Part shown: positions 12,001 to 21,414 of the stretch, piece by piece
Layout of the letters: each line of letters starts with the position of its first letter
Numbering within the stretch: the first letter of the stretch is position 1
NCBI GenBank assembly: GCA_034440575.1
Contig: JAOTOL010001284.1
Span: 1-64,000, forward strand
Length of the DNA: 64,000 bases
From: Imbricaverruca yamaguchii
Lineage: Eukaryota > Arthropoda > Thecostraca > Neoverrucidae
Direction: 5' to 3'
Notes under the pieces: generated by a model
Databases searched by the model: none
The model's input: only the letters and a program-made list of their open reading frames with translations
What the model was told of the DNA's origin: nothing
Position numbers and translations under genes: made by a program

Positions 12001-12487
12001 TCGGTTGCCACTCCCTACAAGGGACTTCTACCGAAGTATATCTGTTTACCTACAAACCAAGTGGCAGTCTTCTTGGGATGCTGTCCTGGGCAACAAACTG
12101 AAGGTGTTAAAACCCCATCTGGGGGCATGGCAGTCCTGCTCGCGACGATCGAGGCGTGAGGAAGTGATTCTGTGGCGCCTTCGGTTAGGACACACGTATT
12201 TTACACATCGCTACCTTCTATGCTCGGAAGAACGGCCAGTCTGTCCACGTTGCGGGGACAACCTGTCTGTGGCCCATATTTTCAGCACATGTTGTCATCT
12301 TCGAGCGGAACGTCGTCGCTTCTTTGGAACCCCATCGCCCACCCTGGTGGAACTACTGGGCGACGGGTCACACTATGTCGCTGAACTGTTCCCATTCCTT
12401 TCTGCGATTGGAATTGACGTCGTGTACTCACGCCAACAAAGGTAGGATATAAGCGCCAAACATTTTTATCTTCTCTTAACATCGCCA
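9058..12487 (+). mobile_element. LINE copy L3, nearly complete ORF2
   Basis: L3 starts directly after the L2 tail, in frame within the endonuclease domain (SLPAADLHLLMLELPPPVLL), and runs to the end of ORF2. Its own 3' UTR stops after about 40 bases, where the fragment L5 begins, so the L3 hairpin and tail are missing. Confidence 0.88.
9059..12445 (+). pseudogene. L3 ORF2: endonuclease, RT, RNase H; one in-frame stop
   Basis: A single frame runs over about 1,128 codons. Endonuclease motifs are LLGDFNAHHTVWG, SVLDLSLCS and GSDHFPVW. RT motifs are LKPGKSGSDPIHYRPIALTS, FRKNRCTVDHILSLDT, VFFDIEGAYDTTWRRG, NGVPQGSILSVPLFG and LFVDDFAIW. RNase H has TYTDGSKTDTGVGSAF, TAELVAIAKAL, LSDSLSSLMAL and IPSHVGIIGNELADAAAK, followed by the end motif CPRCGDNLSVAHIFSTC. 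The only lesion is a TAA at 11,429-11,431, where relatives read VRIRALF; the frame is unchanged on either side. The first ~110 residues of the endonuclease are missing. Confidence 0.9.
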
Positions 12488-12811
12488 TGGGGCTCGTCCT
12501 GTCGCAAACGTCGACAAGAAGAGGTCACATTATGCCGTATCCGTATTGGGCATACATATGCTACGCATGGGTATTTACTATGCGGTGGCGACAATCCTTT
12601 GTGCTCGAGATGTTATGCACCGCTAACAGTTCGCCACGTTTTGATATCGTGTCCTCATTACGCTGATGAGCGTAGACGTCATTTTGGGTCTGACCAGGTG
12701 GATTCCATTAGCGATATTCTCTCCGACAACTCGAGCATTGTCCAGTCGGGACGATTGATGGACTTCTTATCTGCAGTGTCGTTCTCCGCAATATATTCTC
12801 CTCGCATGTAA
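12488..12811 (+). pseudogene. L5 ORF2 C-terminal fragment
   Basis: The frame reads WGSSCRKRRQEEVTLCRIR, then CSRCYAPLTVRHVLISC and a final SIVQSGRLMDFLSAVSF. This matches the last hundred residues of L2-L4, including the Cys-x2-Cys...His-x4-Cys zinc motif. It has no catalytic domain. The stop is at 12,809-12,811, and the upstream end is the 5' truncation point. Confidence 0.85.
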
Positions 12812-12893
12812 ACTTTGTACCACAATAAGACCATGTTGACGGCTACGAACGACGTAAAGTTGGATACTGTACTTTGTTAGCTACACGAGTTAT

Positions 12894-12926
12894 GGGCGCA
12901 AAATGACCTTAGTAGTCCACGCGCCC
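12894..12926 (+). promoter_or_regulatory. LINE 3' hairpin (L5) with (AATC)n tail
   Basis: The outer stem GGGCGC/GCGCCC is kept. The interior (AAAATGACC...) is like L4 and does not form the inner stem seen in L1 and L2. The tail is AATC repeats at 12,936-12,952. Confidence 0.7.
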
Positions 12927-12952
12927 TTAAGCCCAAATAATCAATCAATCAA

Positions 12953-13112
12953 ACACGCCATCAGGAAGTGCACTAGCGAATTGTAACCCCAGTCCTCCAA
13001 TTTACTCCACGTCGATACGTCCACAACTGGTTTGACTGACGAAGTTATGGGCGCTATATAACCTTTGCAGTTGATGCGCCCCAAAACACCAATAACAACA
13101 ACAACAACAACG
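12953..13112 (+). mobile_element. LINE copy L6, 3' UTR and tail only
   Basis: A short 3' fragment of the same family: untranslated sequence, hairpin (GGGCGC at 13,049 to GCGCCC near 13,081) and an (AAC)n tail. It follows the L5 tail directly and abuts the gag gene of G2, which is truncated at this point. Confidence 0.8.
13049..13081 (+). promoter_or_regulatory. LINE 3' hairpin (L6) with (AAC)n tail
   Basis: The outer stem is conserved; the inner stem is weak, with one mismatch and a G-U pair. It is followed by ACCAATAAC and five or more AAC units. Confidence 0.7.
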
Positions 13113-13743
13113 AACTTGAATCCACGCGCTGAATGACGTCACCACCAGTCGGCACGGCGACTGGTTCACGACCACTGAGCCGGCCGATGGTGTCACACAC
13201 GGCAGACGTCCCGCAAAGCTCCGCAGCGTTGGCAGCGGCAGACTCGTGGGCTTGGGCGATGGTGGTCGCTGACTTGAGAGTCAAACCAGGCTCGCTGAGC
13301 AATCTGGTTTGCAGAGGCTGGTTCCGAATACCGCAGACGAGGCGGTCACGAAGCATCTCTTCCAGAATAGACGGCTCGTAGTTGCAAGACGTTGCCAACT
13401 TCCGCAACCGAGCCACGTATACCGGCACGGACTCGCCAGGTTCACGGATGCACGAGTTGAAACGGAAGCGGGCAACTATCGATGAATCCTCCGGCTCGAA
13501 GTGGTCGTAGAGCAGCTTAATCAAATCCTTGTACGACACTTCGTGCACTGACTTCGGGGCAATCAAATCTTCGATCAGGCTAAATATGCTCGCACCCACA
13601 ACGCTCAAAAAGATAGCGCGACGCTTCTCCACTTGATCATCATTGATCTCATTCGCGACGAAGAACTGTTCGATGCGTCGGCTATATATACCAAACCTCT
13701 CCACTGACACATCAAACTCCGGCGCTTTGCCAATACACGCCAT
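13113..13743 (-). pseudogene. G2 gag of a Ty3/gypsy element, C-terminally truncated
   Basis: The ATG is at 13,743-13,741, 83 bases after the LTR. The protein starts MACIGKAPEFDVSVERFGIY and contains RRIEQFFVANEI, SLIEDLIAPKSVHEVSY, LYDHFEP and SVPVYVARLRKLATSC, all typical of gypsy capsid: an N-terminal tryptophan-poor helical domain, then 'Y..RL..LA..C' near the C-terminal domain. It is open for about 210 codons, then runs into the LINE L6 tail, so the knuckle and pol are lost. The same start codon context occurs at 45,731, where the leader of G3 is inverted. It would form the virus-like particle shell. Confidence 0.85.
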
Positions 13744-13808
13744 CACCCGTGATCACCGTACACAAAGAAAATCGAAACTGACACACCAAACCTCAGAAAC
13801 ACGGCCAG

Positions 13809-13826
13809 CTCACTCCCTGGTCGCCA
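13809..13826 (-). promoter_or_regulatory. G2 primer-binding site
   Basis: Immediately after the LTR end (TACA) the minus strand reads TGGCGACCAGGGAGTGAG. TGGCGACC is complementary to the CCA end of an arginine tRNA as used by several insect gypsy elements (family knowledge). Its position fixes the LTR boundary. Confidence 0.65.
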
Positions 13827-13886
13827 TGTAGCAAACTCGGCGGCGGAACGGTACCAACTGATTTATTTAGCTCTCTCGTCACGGAA
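13827..13886 (-). repeat. G2 5' LTR, 3' half (split by L4)
   Basis: Together with 20,252-20,341 this makes a 137-bp LTR beginning TGTGATGATG and ending TTTGCTACA, with AATAAA inside. The other G2-family LTR at 43,409-43,545 is uninterrupted and shows the original order. Confidence 0.85.
13874..13886 (+). repeat. Target-site duplication of L4, left copy
   Basis: TCTCGTCACGGAA occurs here and again at 20,252-20,264, bracketing L4. Confidence 0.88.
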
Positions 13887-14522
13887 AGCCCGCAGTGGGG
13901 CCGGCCTCGTTGCACGGCTGGCTAGGGAAATGGCGCTCCCTCGGGTCACCACAGCCACCCTTCTTCCTTCCGTCCATACGCTCCCATTCCAATTCCCATA
14001 TCATCCCAACATCCATGTCCCTCATCTGGCCCTGCAACACCAACTATCCCTACTATGAGCAGGCAGGGCAACATCCCCGGCCCTGCCCACCAGCTCAGTT
14101 TTATCGGGGTAGCCGCGCCCCCTTGGCCCGTCCCCCGGGGTTGACGGAGTCCTGGAGGTTGAGGTCCCCCGTCGCACGGTGCTAGTTGTGACGGGGGACC
14201 AACACACCTCTTTGGTCCCGATATCCCGGAGGGACGGGCGGGCCCGTGGGGCCTCACTCGGGCCAAGTGGCTAGTCGCCTCGGGCCGGGGACCTGAGATT
14301 CTTCCCAGTGTCTGCCGGCCCGGCCGGCTGGGGTCAAGGGGTGGGCGGTGCTGGATCCCGGTCGGGGTGGTGAGTCTCTCTCTCCCGACCGGGCGAAGGC
14401 GCCGCCTGTCCCGTATAGCTCCGCGGTCGTCTGATGACCTCCCGCTTGTGGGGCTCAGGCATCCCCCCAGTAGGGCCCCAATGTGGTGGGACGTCTGCGG
14501 GGCCGAACAAACAAATGAACAC

Positions 14523-16349
14523 ATGGCAAGCCAAAACTCTAAAACCCTCCCTGGTCCACGTGACAGTGGCCAGAACCGTGAACAAATACAGCGATCTGCG
14601 GACAGTGTAGCCACTAGGGCTTCCTCTCCTCGCATTCTTGTCTTTCAAGCCGCAGAACGGTCAAAACAACTGGCTTCGCTTTCCCCATTCCAGCGACGAG
14701 ACGGCTGTGATCGCTTCGGACGTATCAGGCGATGCGAAAAACTTAGAGACGGTGGCCTGGAAGTAGAGTTTGAACGCACAGAAGAGGCAAAAAGAGCGCT
14801 GATGGCAAATGAATTTGTATACCTAGCCAGAGGCCAACAAGGCAAACAGATAGTAACAATACCGATGACTGTAAAAACACACACGACAAAGAATTACTCG
14901 AAGGGTGTAATTAACTGTTTTGATCTCAGAGGCGTTAGTGATGCAGAAATTACCGATGGTTTATCAGATGATGGAGTCATTGAGGCGCGGAGACTGATGA
15001 TGAGGAAAGGACAGGAAGTGCAGCCCACAGACAATATCATCCTGACGTTTAGCTCAATAGACTTGCCTGAATCGGTTCGTGTCGGATATATTACTGTAAA
15101 AGTCAGGAGGTTTATCCCCAATCCCATGCGGTGTTTTAGATGTCATAGATACGGTCACACAACCCAATTCTGCCGTGGCCGTCCCGCATGTGGAAGATGC
15201 GGATCATCGGCTCACGCTGCTGATCAGTGTGACGCAGAATCGCCTTGGTGCATAAATTGTGGTGAGGGTCAGATCCCACATAGCACATTCGACCAGGGCA
15301 TGCTCAGCATACAAGAAAGAAAAAGAAATCATTGCAATCAAGTGTACACAAAATATTTCGTTTCGGGAGGCTCGAAATTTATACGATAGAACCCATCCAA
15401 AAGTTACCTATGCAGGAAAGGTGGCTAGCCGGCCAACAAATCATACCCTGATAGACCCACAACACAGCGATGCCTCTGAACTGATTGCACAGCTCACAGC
15501 TCTCCTCCGATCCTTCGGGGTATCCCTTAGTTTACCCGCGAGGCAGGGTCGGCCAATCGAACTCGGCACCGAGGCGACTGAGGTCCCACCATCCAGGAAT
15601 GACGCGGTTCGCCCATTAGAGAGCCCCTCCCGATCAACGTCCGAGGAAGGGGCGTGGACGCTGGTCCAACGGCCAAAGAGGGCTCCTCGGTCCTTGCCAC
15701 CCAATTCCGGCCCTTCCCCGTCAGTCCCTAAATCCCCACCTACCTTCCTTCCACCCTCCAATTCCCGTTCACCATCCACACATCCTACCACCCCCAATCC
15801 CAGCCTTTCCACGTCCTCCCTGCCTGAACCCCTCCTCACCAACGCCAACGTGCAGTCCTCACCCTCAACCTCCACAAGGCCCACTCCCATCCAGGCCGTC
15901 CCTGATCCCCCGAAGCGGCTCCTGTTCCGTCAACCGTGTCAGCGACTACTGGTGAGTCCGGTGTGACCACCCGTCGTGGGCCGGTAGTGGCACCCTCAGC
16001 GACTCGACCAGGACCCGCTGTTCGTCCGAGAGCCCCAGACATGGGGGTGCATGGCCGGACATCTCGGACGGGCTCCAGAGACCCCTCGCCGAGCGCACGG
16101 ATCGGGCAGTCCCCCAAATCGACACCCCCACCACCACCAGACCGTGTCGGTCGGCTGCCAACTGCAGAGTCAGGAAAGGTGATGGGCCCCCCTCCGATAC
16201 CACCCAGTGTTGACGAAAAAGCGCCACGTCTTACTACTCCCCTGCGACAGGACGCAAGCGGCTGTCCCCGTGGACACCATCGCCACCAGGCGGGGGAACC
16301 TGAGAGCTCGGCAGAGATCGGCGACGGAACCCAGTACCTCAGAAGGTGA
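14523..16349 (+). pseudogene. L4 ORF1, gag-like nucleic-acid-binding protein; frameshifted
   Basis: It starts MASQNSKTLPGPRDSG. Residues ~45-170 have an RRM-like pattern (ILVFQAAERSK, CEKLRDGGLEVEFERTEEAK). Knuckles start at residue ~203: CFRCHRYGHTTQFC, CGRCGSSAHAADQC and CINCGEG. At about 15,276 a 7-base insertion (GATCCCA, by comparison with the expected CINCGEGHIAHS reading) shifts the frame. The protein then continues HSTRACSAYKKEKEII and a Pro/Ser-rich tail to a stop at 15,966. A further open frame, 15,936-16,349, is Pro/Gly-rich and probably the original C terminus reached by another frameshift. Its role is to coat LINE RNA. Confidence 0.8.
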
Positions 16350-16428
16350 AGCTGGGAACGGGTAACATGTATCTTGTCTTAGTCACCCACGTCTTTAGTT
16401 AACTACTTCCATTTTTATATTTTGACGT

Positions 16429-19400
16429 ATGAGTTTTATTCTCCAATGGAACTGCAGAGGTTTGAGAACCAGTATCCGCGACCTCCAAACAATACTACAA
16501 TCACGAGCACCATCAGTAATGTGTCTCCAAGAGACTAAGCTTTCCCCTGGTGCACAATTTCAATTGAAAGACTACTCGCTGCTGCGTAAAGATGCTACTC
16601 CTCGCACGGTGGCTCATGGCGGTGTGCTAATTGCTGTACACAATTCTGTAACATTCACACATATACCTCTCTCCTCAAACATTCAGGTTGTCGCTGCTCG
16701 TGTGATAATAAATTACCGAGCCATTACTATATGCAGCATTTACCTCCCTCCTACCGGACCGCTTCCACTTTCTGAGTTAACTGAAACTGTGGCTCAACTT
16801 ACCCCACCGGTGATGGTGTGTGGCGATTTCAATGCTCACCACTCTCTTTGGGGCTCAGCCATGATTTCTAGCCGTGGGCGTGCAATGGAGCGTTTCATAA
16901 TCGATTTTCCTCTCTGCATTCTTAACACGGGAACAGCAACACATTTTACATTACCGACTGGACAAACCTCAGTACTGGACCTCACTCTCTGCAGCCCAGA
17001 AATTGCACATTTATTAGAATGGTCTGTGGACGATGATCCACACAACAGTGACCATTTCCCTGTTTATTCCCATTTCATTAGTCATGTTACTGTAGGCCGA
17101 CGACCCTCAAAGTGGCTACTTCACCGAGCCGACTGGGAGGGCTTCCAATCGAACCTTGAAAGAACACTCAGTAACCACTCGGTTGAATCAGTTATGTCCT
17201 TGGAAGAATTCACTACGGCGACTCTGGAGAGTGCTCGGCGGCACATCCCACGATCATCGGGAACGTCGATTAGAGTACCAGTCCCATGGTGGTCTGCTAA
17301 GTGTCGAGAGGCAGTCCGTGCTAGGAAGAGGGCGTTTCGTACATTTGATAACAATAGTAGCACACATAACCTTATAGCCTTTCGCAAAGCACGAGCGCTC
17401 GCTAGACGAACCATCACCGAGGCAAAACGAGACTCATGGAAGGCGTACGTCAACACGTTAAATCGCTCAACATCTTTGTCAACTGTATGGTCTCGAATTA
17501 AGCGCTTCTCTGGAAGACACGCTCCAGTTCCCCTCCCCGTCTTACACATGGCCGGACAAGATATCATTGACCCAGCAGAAGTGGCCGACAAAATAGGATG
17601 TGCGCTGTCCACACGCTCGGAAAATAGTAGTAACAATCGATTTCTACGACATAAGGTTCGGTGCGAAGAGCGCCCCCTTGACTTTTCCACTTCAGACATC
17701 CTCGACTACAACGTACCATTTTCAGCCTGTGAATTAACCGCAGCAATTAGCACACTCAAGAGTGTGGCAGAGGGCCCGGACACACTCCATAATGATATAA
17801 TCAAACATCTACCAGCAACTGCCATAGAAATACTCTTGGAAGCCATAAATGAAATGTGGAAATCAGCCACATTTCCATCTTCGTGGCGGGAGGCAATTGT
17901 TGTGCCTATACGGAAACCAAATAAATCTGGAGAGGACCCACTGCACTACCGCCCCATCTCACTTACCTGCTCGCTATGCAAACTGGTTGAGAAAATGGTT
18001 AATGTCCGACTGATGTGGTTTTTAGAACTTAACAATCTTCTTACCATGCTTCAGAGTGGGTTCCGAAAACACCGTAGCACACTTGACCATATTTTAGCAC
18101 TTGACTCCGTCGTGCGCTCTGGGTTTATGAAGAGCCAACATACAGCTGCATTATTTTTCGACATTGATGGCGCGTATGACACGACATGGCGTCACGGTAT
18201 ACTGATGAAGTTGCATAGTATGGGTGTCAGAGGCTCTATGGGATTCTTCTTGACAAACTTTTTAGCTTCCAGAAGGTTCCGTGTTAGAATAGGCCGCACA
18301 CTATCTGGCACTTTTCCACAACCTAACGGAGTACCACAGGGAAGCGTTTTAAGTGTAGCATTATTTGCTGTCGCTATTAATGATGTGGCTACATCACTGC
18401 CGACTTCTGTGGGCAAAGCCCTATTTGTAGATGATTTCGCCGTATGGTGTTCTTCGCGCTCTGTTCGCACAGTGGAGAGACAACTCCAGCTGGCTGTCCG
18501 GAAGGTTCAGGGTTGGTGTGATGAAACAGGCTTTGTTATGTCCACGTCTAAAACCATCGCTGTGCACTTCTGCCGCAGGCGCTCGTGCACCGACCCCATT
18601 ATTATGCTCAATGGGCACCATATTCCATTCAAGCCTGCTGTCAACTTCCTGGGTATATGGATGGATCGCCGACTAACGTACAACACCCACATCAAAGATC
18701 TTGCGCAGAAATGCACTAAGAGGCTGCAGGTGATGAGGACTGTCTCCAGGTGCTCGTATGGAGCAGACAGAAGTATTTTACTTCTTATGTACCGATCACT
18801 CGTACGCTCTATAATCGACTATGGATGTTTTATATATGATGGGGCGTGCATTACAACGAAACGCCGTCTGGACGTAATCCACAATACAGCCCTTCGTATT
18901 GCCACTGGAGCTTTCCGTACTTCACCGGCTAGTAGCTTAATGGCCGAGACTGATGAACTTCCTCTTGCGTTACGCCGTACACTACTGGGAGCGAGATACT
19001 CATGTAAGGTAGCACAGAACCGGAAGCACCCAGCATACAAATGGATATTTTCGAGGCCTTCGCCGCCACTCCGTCCACTCAGCAATCAGCGTGTCATACC
19101 CTTTTCTGGACGCATGGCCCCGACATTTCGTAAATGCAACATCAAACTAGGTTCTGTGGCACGCGCTGTCACTCCGAGTCTCCCCCCTTGGCAGGTTGTC
19201 CCAATCCAGACAGACCTTGCTCTGTCCTGCTCAAAGAAGGGCAGTGTCAATCCTGAAGAATTCCGCATGTTGGCGTTGGAGAAAATACACCAGTACCGTG
19301 AATTCTCTCGCATATACACAGACGGCTCCAAGTCGTCGTCGGGAGTAGGATGCGCGTGCGTCGGTCGACGCAGTATTGGATACTTCCGTTTACCGAAGCA

Positions 19401-20136
19401 GGCGTCTATTTTTACTGCTGAACTATATGCCATTTTGCAAGCTCTTTACTATATACAGGATGACCAATCCACAAATCACGTGGTTTTTACTGACTCCCTA
19501 AGCAGTCTGCTGGCAATGAAGTCTTTCAACCCAGATAACAGGCTTGTCCAACGGATTCTCCGCATCGTCAAATCCCAAACTGTTCTGCACAAAAATATCG
19601 TATTCTGCTGGATCCCTAGTCATGTTGGACTTGCTGGAAATGAAGCTGCCGATATGGCCGCCAAGCACGCTACCAGTAATGGCCGTGAAATTCGCCTACC
19701 TCTTCCGCCAAGAGATATGTATCCCTCCATTTTATCATATGTACGATCTGAATGGCAACGAGCCTGGAATTCCAAGCCCAGTAAACTGAGAGTAATAAAA
19801 CCAGAACTAGGATTATGGCAGTCCTCACACCGGACCTCGCGACGAGAGGAAGTGACGCTTTGTCGATTGAGGATAGGGCATGCCTTCGTGACACACAGCT
19901 ATATACTGACCGGTGATGACCGACCTTTGTGCCCACGGTGTTCTGACCCGCTAACCGTTTATCATGTTTTAATAGGCTGTTTATCATTAGAACCTCTACG
20001 ACACCAAATTTTAGGACGTGTAAACAGTGACACTTTGTGTACGCTGCTAAAAGATGATTCTGAGGTCGTGTCGTCCGGGGACATTTTTACCTTCCTTCGA
20101 CAAGCAAATTTTGATGTTATCTATCGCCGTCCCTGA
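16429..20136 (+). CDS. L4 ORF2: endonuclease-reverse transcriptase-RNase H, intact
   Basis: An uninterrupted frame of 1,235 codons. An APE-type endonuclease occupies residues ~1-225 (QWNCRGLRTSI, CLQETKL, CGDFNAHHSLWG at ~131, SVLDLTLCS, NSDHFPVY at ~206). RT spans ~470-760 (HYRPISLTCSLCKL at ~506, LFFDIDGAYDTTWRHG, NGVPQGSVLSVALF, catalytic LFVDDFAVW at ~665). RNase H starts at ~961 (IYTDGSKSSSGVG, TAELYAILQAL, FTDSLSSLLAM, IPSHVGLAGNEAADMAAK), with all four catalytic acidic positions. A C-terminal zinc motif CPRCSDPLTVYHVLIGC is at ~1,167. The start is the first Met before QWNC; it lies 79 bases after the previous stop, so ORF2 is translated separately from ORF1. The protein nicks target DNA and copies its own RNA at the break. 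Confidence 0.93.
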   Translation: MSFILQWNCRGLRTSIRDLQTILQSRAPSVMCLQETKLSPGAQFQLKDYSLLRKDATPRTVAHGGVLIAVHNSVTFTHIPLSSNIQVVAARVIINYRAITICSIYLPPTGPLPLSELTETVAQLTPPVMVCGDFNAHHSLWGSAMISSRGRAMERFIIDFPLCILNTGTATHFTLPTGQTSVLDLTLCSPEIAHLLEWSVDDDPHNSDHFPVYSHFISHVTVGRRPSKWLLHRADWEGFQSNLERTLSNHSVESVMSLEEFTTATLESARRHIPRSSGTSIRVPVPWWSAKCREAVRARKRAFRTFDNNSSTHNLIAFRKARALARRTITEAKRDSWKAYVNTLNRSTSLSTVWSRIKRFSGRHAPVPLPVLHMAGQDIIDPAEVADKIGCALSTRSENSSNNRFLRHKVRCEERPLDFSTSDILDYNVPFSACELTAAISTLKSVAEGPDTLHNDIIKHLPATAIEILLEAINEMWKSATFPSSWREAIVVPIRKPNKSGEDPLHYRPISLTCSLCKLVEKMVNVRLMWFLELNNLLTMLQSGFRKHRSTLDHILALDSVVRSGFMKSQHTAALFFDIDGAYDTTWRHGILMKLHSMGVRGSMGFFLTNFLASRRFRVRIGRTLSGTFPQPNGVPQGSVLSVALFAVAINDVATSLPTSVGKALFVDDFAVWCSSRSVRTVERQLQLAVRKVQGWCDETGFVMSTSKTIAVHFCRRRSCTDPIIMLNGHHIPFKPAVNFLGIWMDRRLTYNTHIKDLAQKCTKRLQVMRTVSRCSYGADRSILLLMYRSLVRSIIDYGCFIYDGACITTKRRLDVIHNTALRIATGAFRTSPASSLMAETDELPLALRRTLLGARYSCKVAQNRKHPAYKWIFSRPSPPLRPLSNQRVIPFSGRMAPTFRKCNIKLGSVARAVTPSLPPWQVVPIQTDLALSCSKKGSVNPEEFRMLALEKIHQYREFSRIYTDGSKSSSGVGCACVGRRSIGYFRLPKQASIFTAELYAILQALYYIQDDQSTNHVVFTDSLSSLLAMKSFNPDNRLVQRILRIVKSQTVLHKNIVFCWIPSHVGLAGNEAADMAAKHATSNGREIRLPLPPRDMYPSILSYVRSEWQRAWNSKPSKLRVIKPELGLWQSSHRTSRREEVTLCRLRIGHAFVTHSYILTGDDRPLCPRCSDPLTVYHVLIGCLSLEPLRHQILGRVNSDTLCTLLKDDSEVVSSGDIFTFLRQANFDVIYRRP

Positions 20137-20194
20137 ATATCCTATCTTGCTGCCTAGTGTAGGAGCATAGTAATTAGCCTGTAAACACAGTTAT

Positions 20195-20227
20195 GGGCGC
20201 AAAATGACCATAGCAGTCGACGCGCCC
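20195..20227 (+). promoter_or_regulatory. LINE 3' hairpin (L4) with (ATC)n tail
   Basis: Outer stem GGGCGC/GCGCCC flanked by TTA and TAA; the inner stem is not formed. It is followed by CCCCAATTC and about four CAT/ATC units to 20,251. Confidence 0.75.
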
Positions 20228-20251
20228 CTAAACCCCAATTCATCATCATCA

Positions 20252-20341
20252 TCTCGTCACGGAACAACGGTCAGCATGCCCCGCGGCGGCGGACCGCGCG
20301 CAGAGGCGGCTCCAGGTTCCGGGTGGTGTCACATCATCACA
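20252..20341 (-). repeat. G2 5' LTR, 5' half, with right copy of L4 target duplication
   Basis: Positions 20,252-20,264 repeat TCTCGTCACGGAA. The remainder matches 43,465-43,545 almost base for base and ends in CATCATCACA, which read on the minus strand is the TGTGATGATG start of the LTR. Confidence 0.87.
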
Positions 20342-20960
20342 CAGTCCACACGGTGTTAATCTGCAACAGTACATTGCACATCACACTGCAACTCCTTCAC
20401 AACAATCATGGGATAATGTCACTAAACAACGTACCACCGGACCACACGACACCACATCATACCACGCATCACATCAATCATATCATCACCGTATCTCATG
20501 AAACACTGCACGAGATAACTACACAATCGTACTCAGAAACTTTACACACCACTATAATGCATACTTCTCGACCCGCCGACATCGCGCCATTGACCAGACC
20601 ACAACACTGGACAGACTGCTACACGGCCAACCGACAATATGCTTCGCGACCAACCGACATGGACCTATTTTGCAACAATGCATTGCACAGTACACTGCAA
20701 CTCCTTCACAACAATCATCGGTCAATGTCACGAGATCTGTAGCACAGCACGATCCTGCATCACGGCAACATCCCAACGACAACCGAGGGACCACCACCAC
20801 CCCACACGACACCACATCACACCACACGGGAAGTACTGCAACATCAGGTTGCGATACAGCAGATGAGGCACGAAATAAAGACGCAATGCGAGAAAGCTTC
20901 ATCAAAAACCAACCCCTGATCACGCGCTGTCTGAAAATGTATAATTTGTTCAGTGACCGT
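20342..20960. repeat. Dispersed repeat D, copy 1
   Basis: CA-rich sequence with recurring CCACACGACACCACATCA-type blocks, followed by GATCACGCGCTGTC. Similar blocks recur at 21,415-21,810 and 28,195-28,745; a related tandem form lies at 42,735-43,408 and 45,781-46,300. The short reading frames in it are low-complexity Thr/His/Pro and not convincing. Confidence 0.6.
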
Positions 20961-21172
20961 TCAATGTTGACCCAGCCCGGTGAGATACATATCGATAGTC
21001 ACAACGTGCATTTTTAGACTTGTTGTCTTCGTATATGAAAGCGGGTAACGGATTCGCGATCGGGACATGATTCTGCATTTCTGGGCATAAACGGAAAGTG
21101 ACATCAGAATATTAATGAATGTGGAAATGTCTGGGACATACCTGTGAAGGTATTTTGCTCTTCCTATTACTG

Positions 21173-21250
21173 TATCCCTGAGAGATGGTGCTACGTAAAC
21201 AGGCTATCGCGGGATGACAGAGCAAGGTGATGAAAAACGTTGGAAATTAG

Positions 21251-21300
<50 letters not shown>

Positions 21301-21380
21301 GCTAATTTCCAACGTTTTTCATCACCTTGCTCTTGTCATCCCGCGATAGTCTGTTTACGTAGCACCATCTCTCAGGGATA
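21173..21380. repeat. TA-cored palindrome, ~80-bp arms
   Basis: The left arm (21,173-21,252, starting TATCCCTGAGAG) and the reverse complement of the right arm (21,300-21,380) differ by one substitution and one single-base indel. The spacer is an uninterrupted (TA)n run. No coding potential is seen. Confidence 0.92.
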
Positions 21381-21414
21381 TATATATATATTTATGTATT
21401 CCATGCGCCCATAA

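Larger units (their letters stand above)
12488..12952 (+). mobile_element. LINE copy L5, 3' end only
   Basis: About 100 C-terminal codons of ORF2 with 3' UTR, hairpin and an (AATC)n tail. It is inserted in or joined to the L3 3' UTR in the same orientation. Confidence 0.85.
13887..20251 (+). mobile_element. LINE copy L4, full length (I-like non-LTR retrotransposon)
   Basis: 6,365 bp between two copies of a 13-bp target duplication, inserted in the G2 LTR. Order: GC-rich 5' UTR (13,887-14,522), ORF1 with zinc knuckles, ORF2, a 3' UTR with hairpin and a short ATC-repeat tail. RNase H after RT plus gag-like ORF1 knuckles fits the I group. The clean duplication and uninterrupted ORF2 suggest a fairly recent insertion, though ORF1 carries a frameshift. 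Confidence 0.92.
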
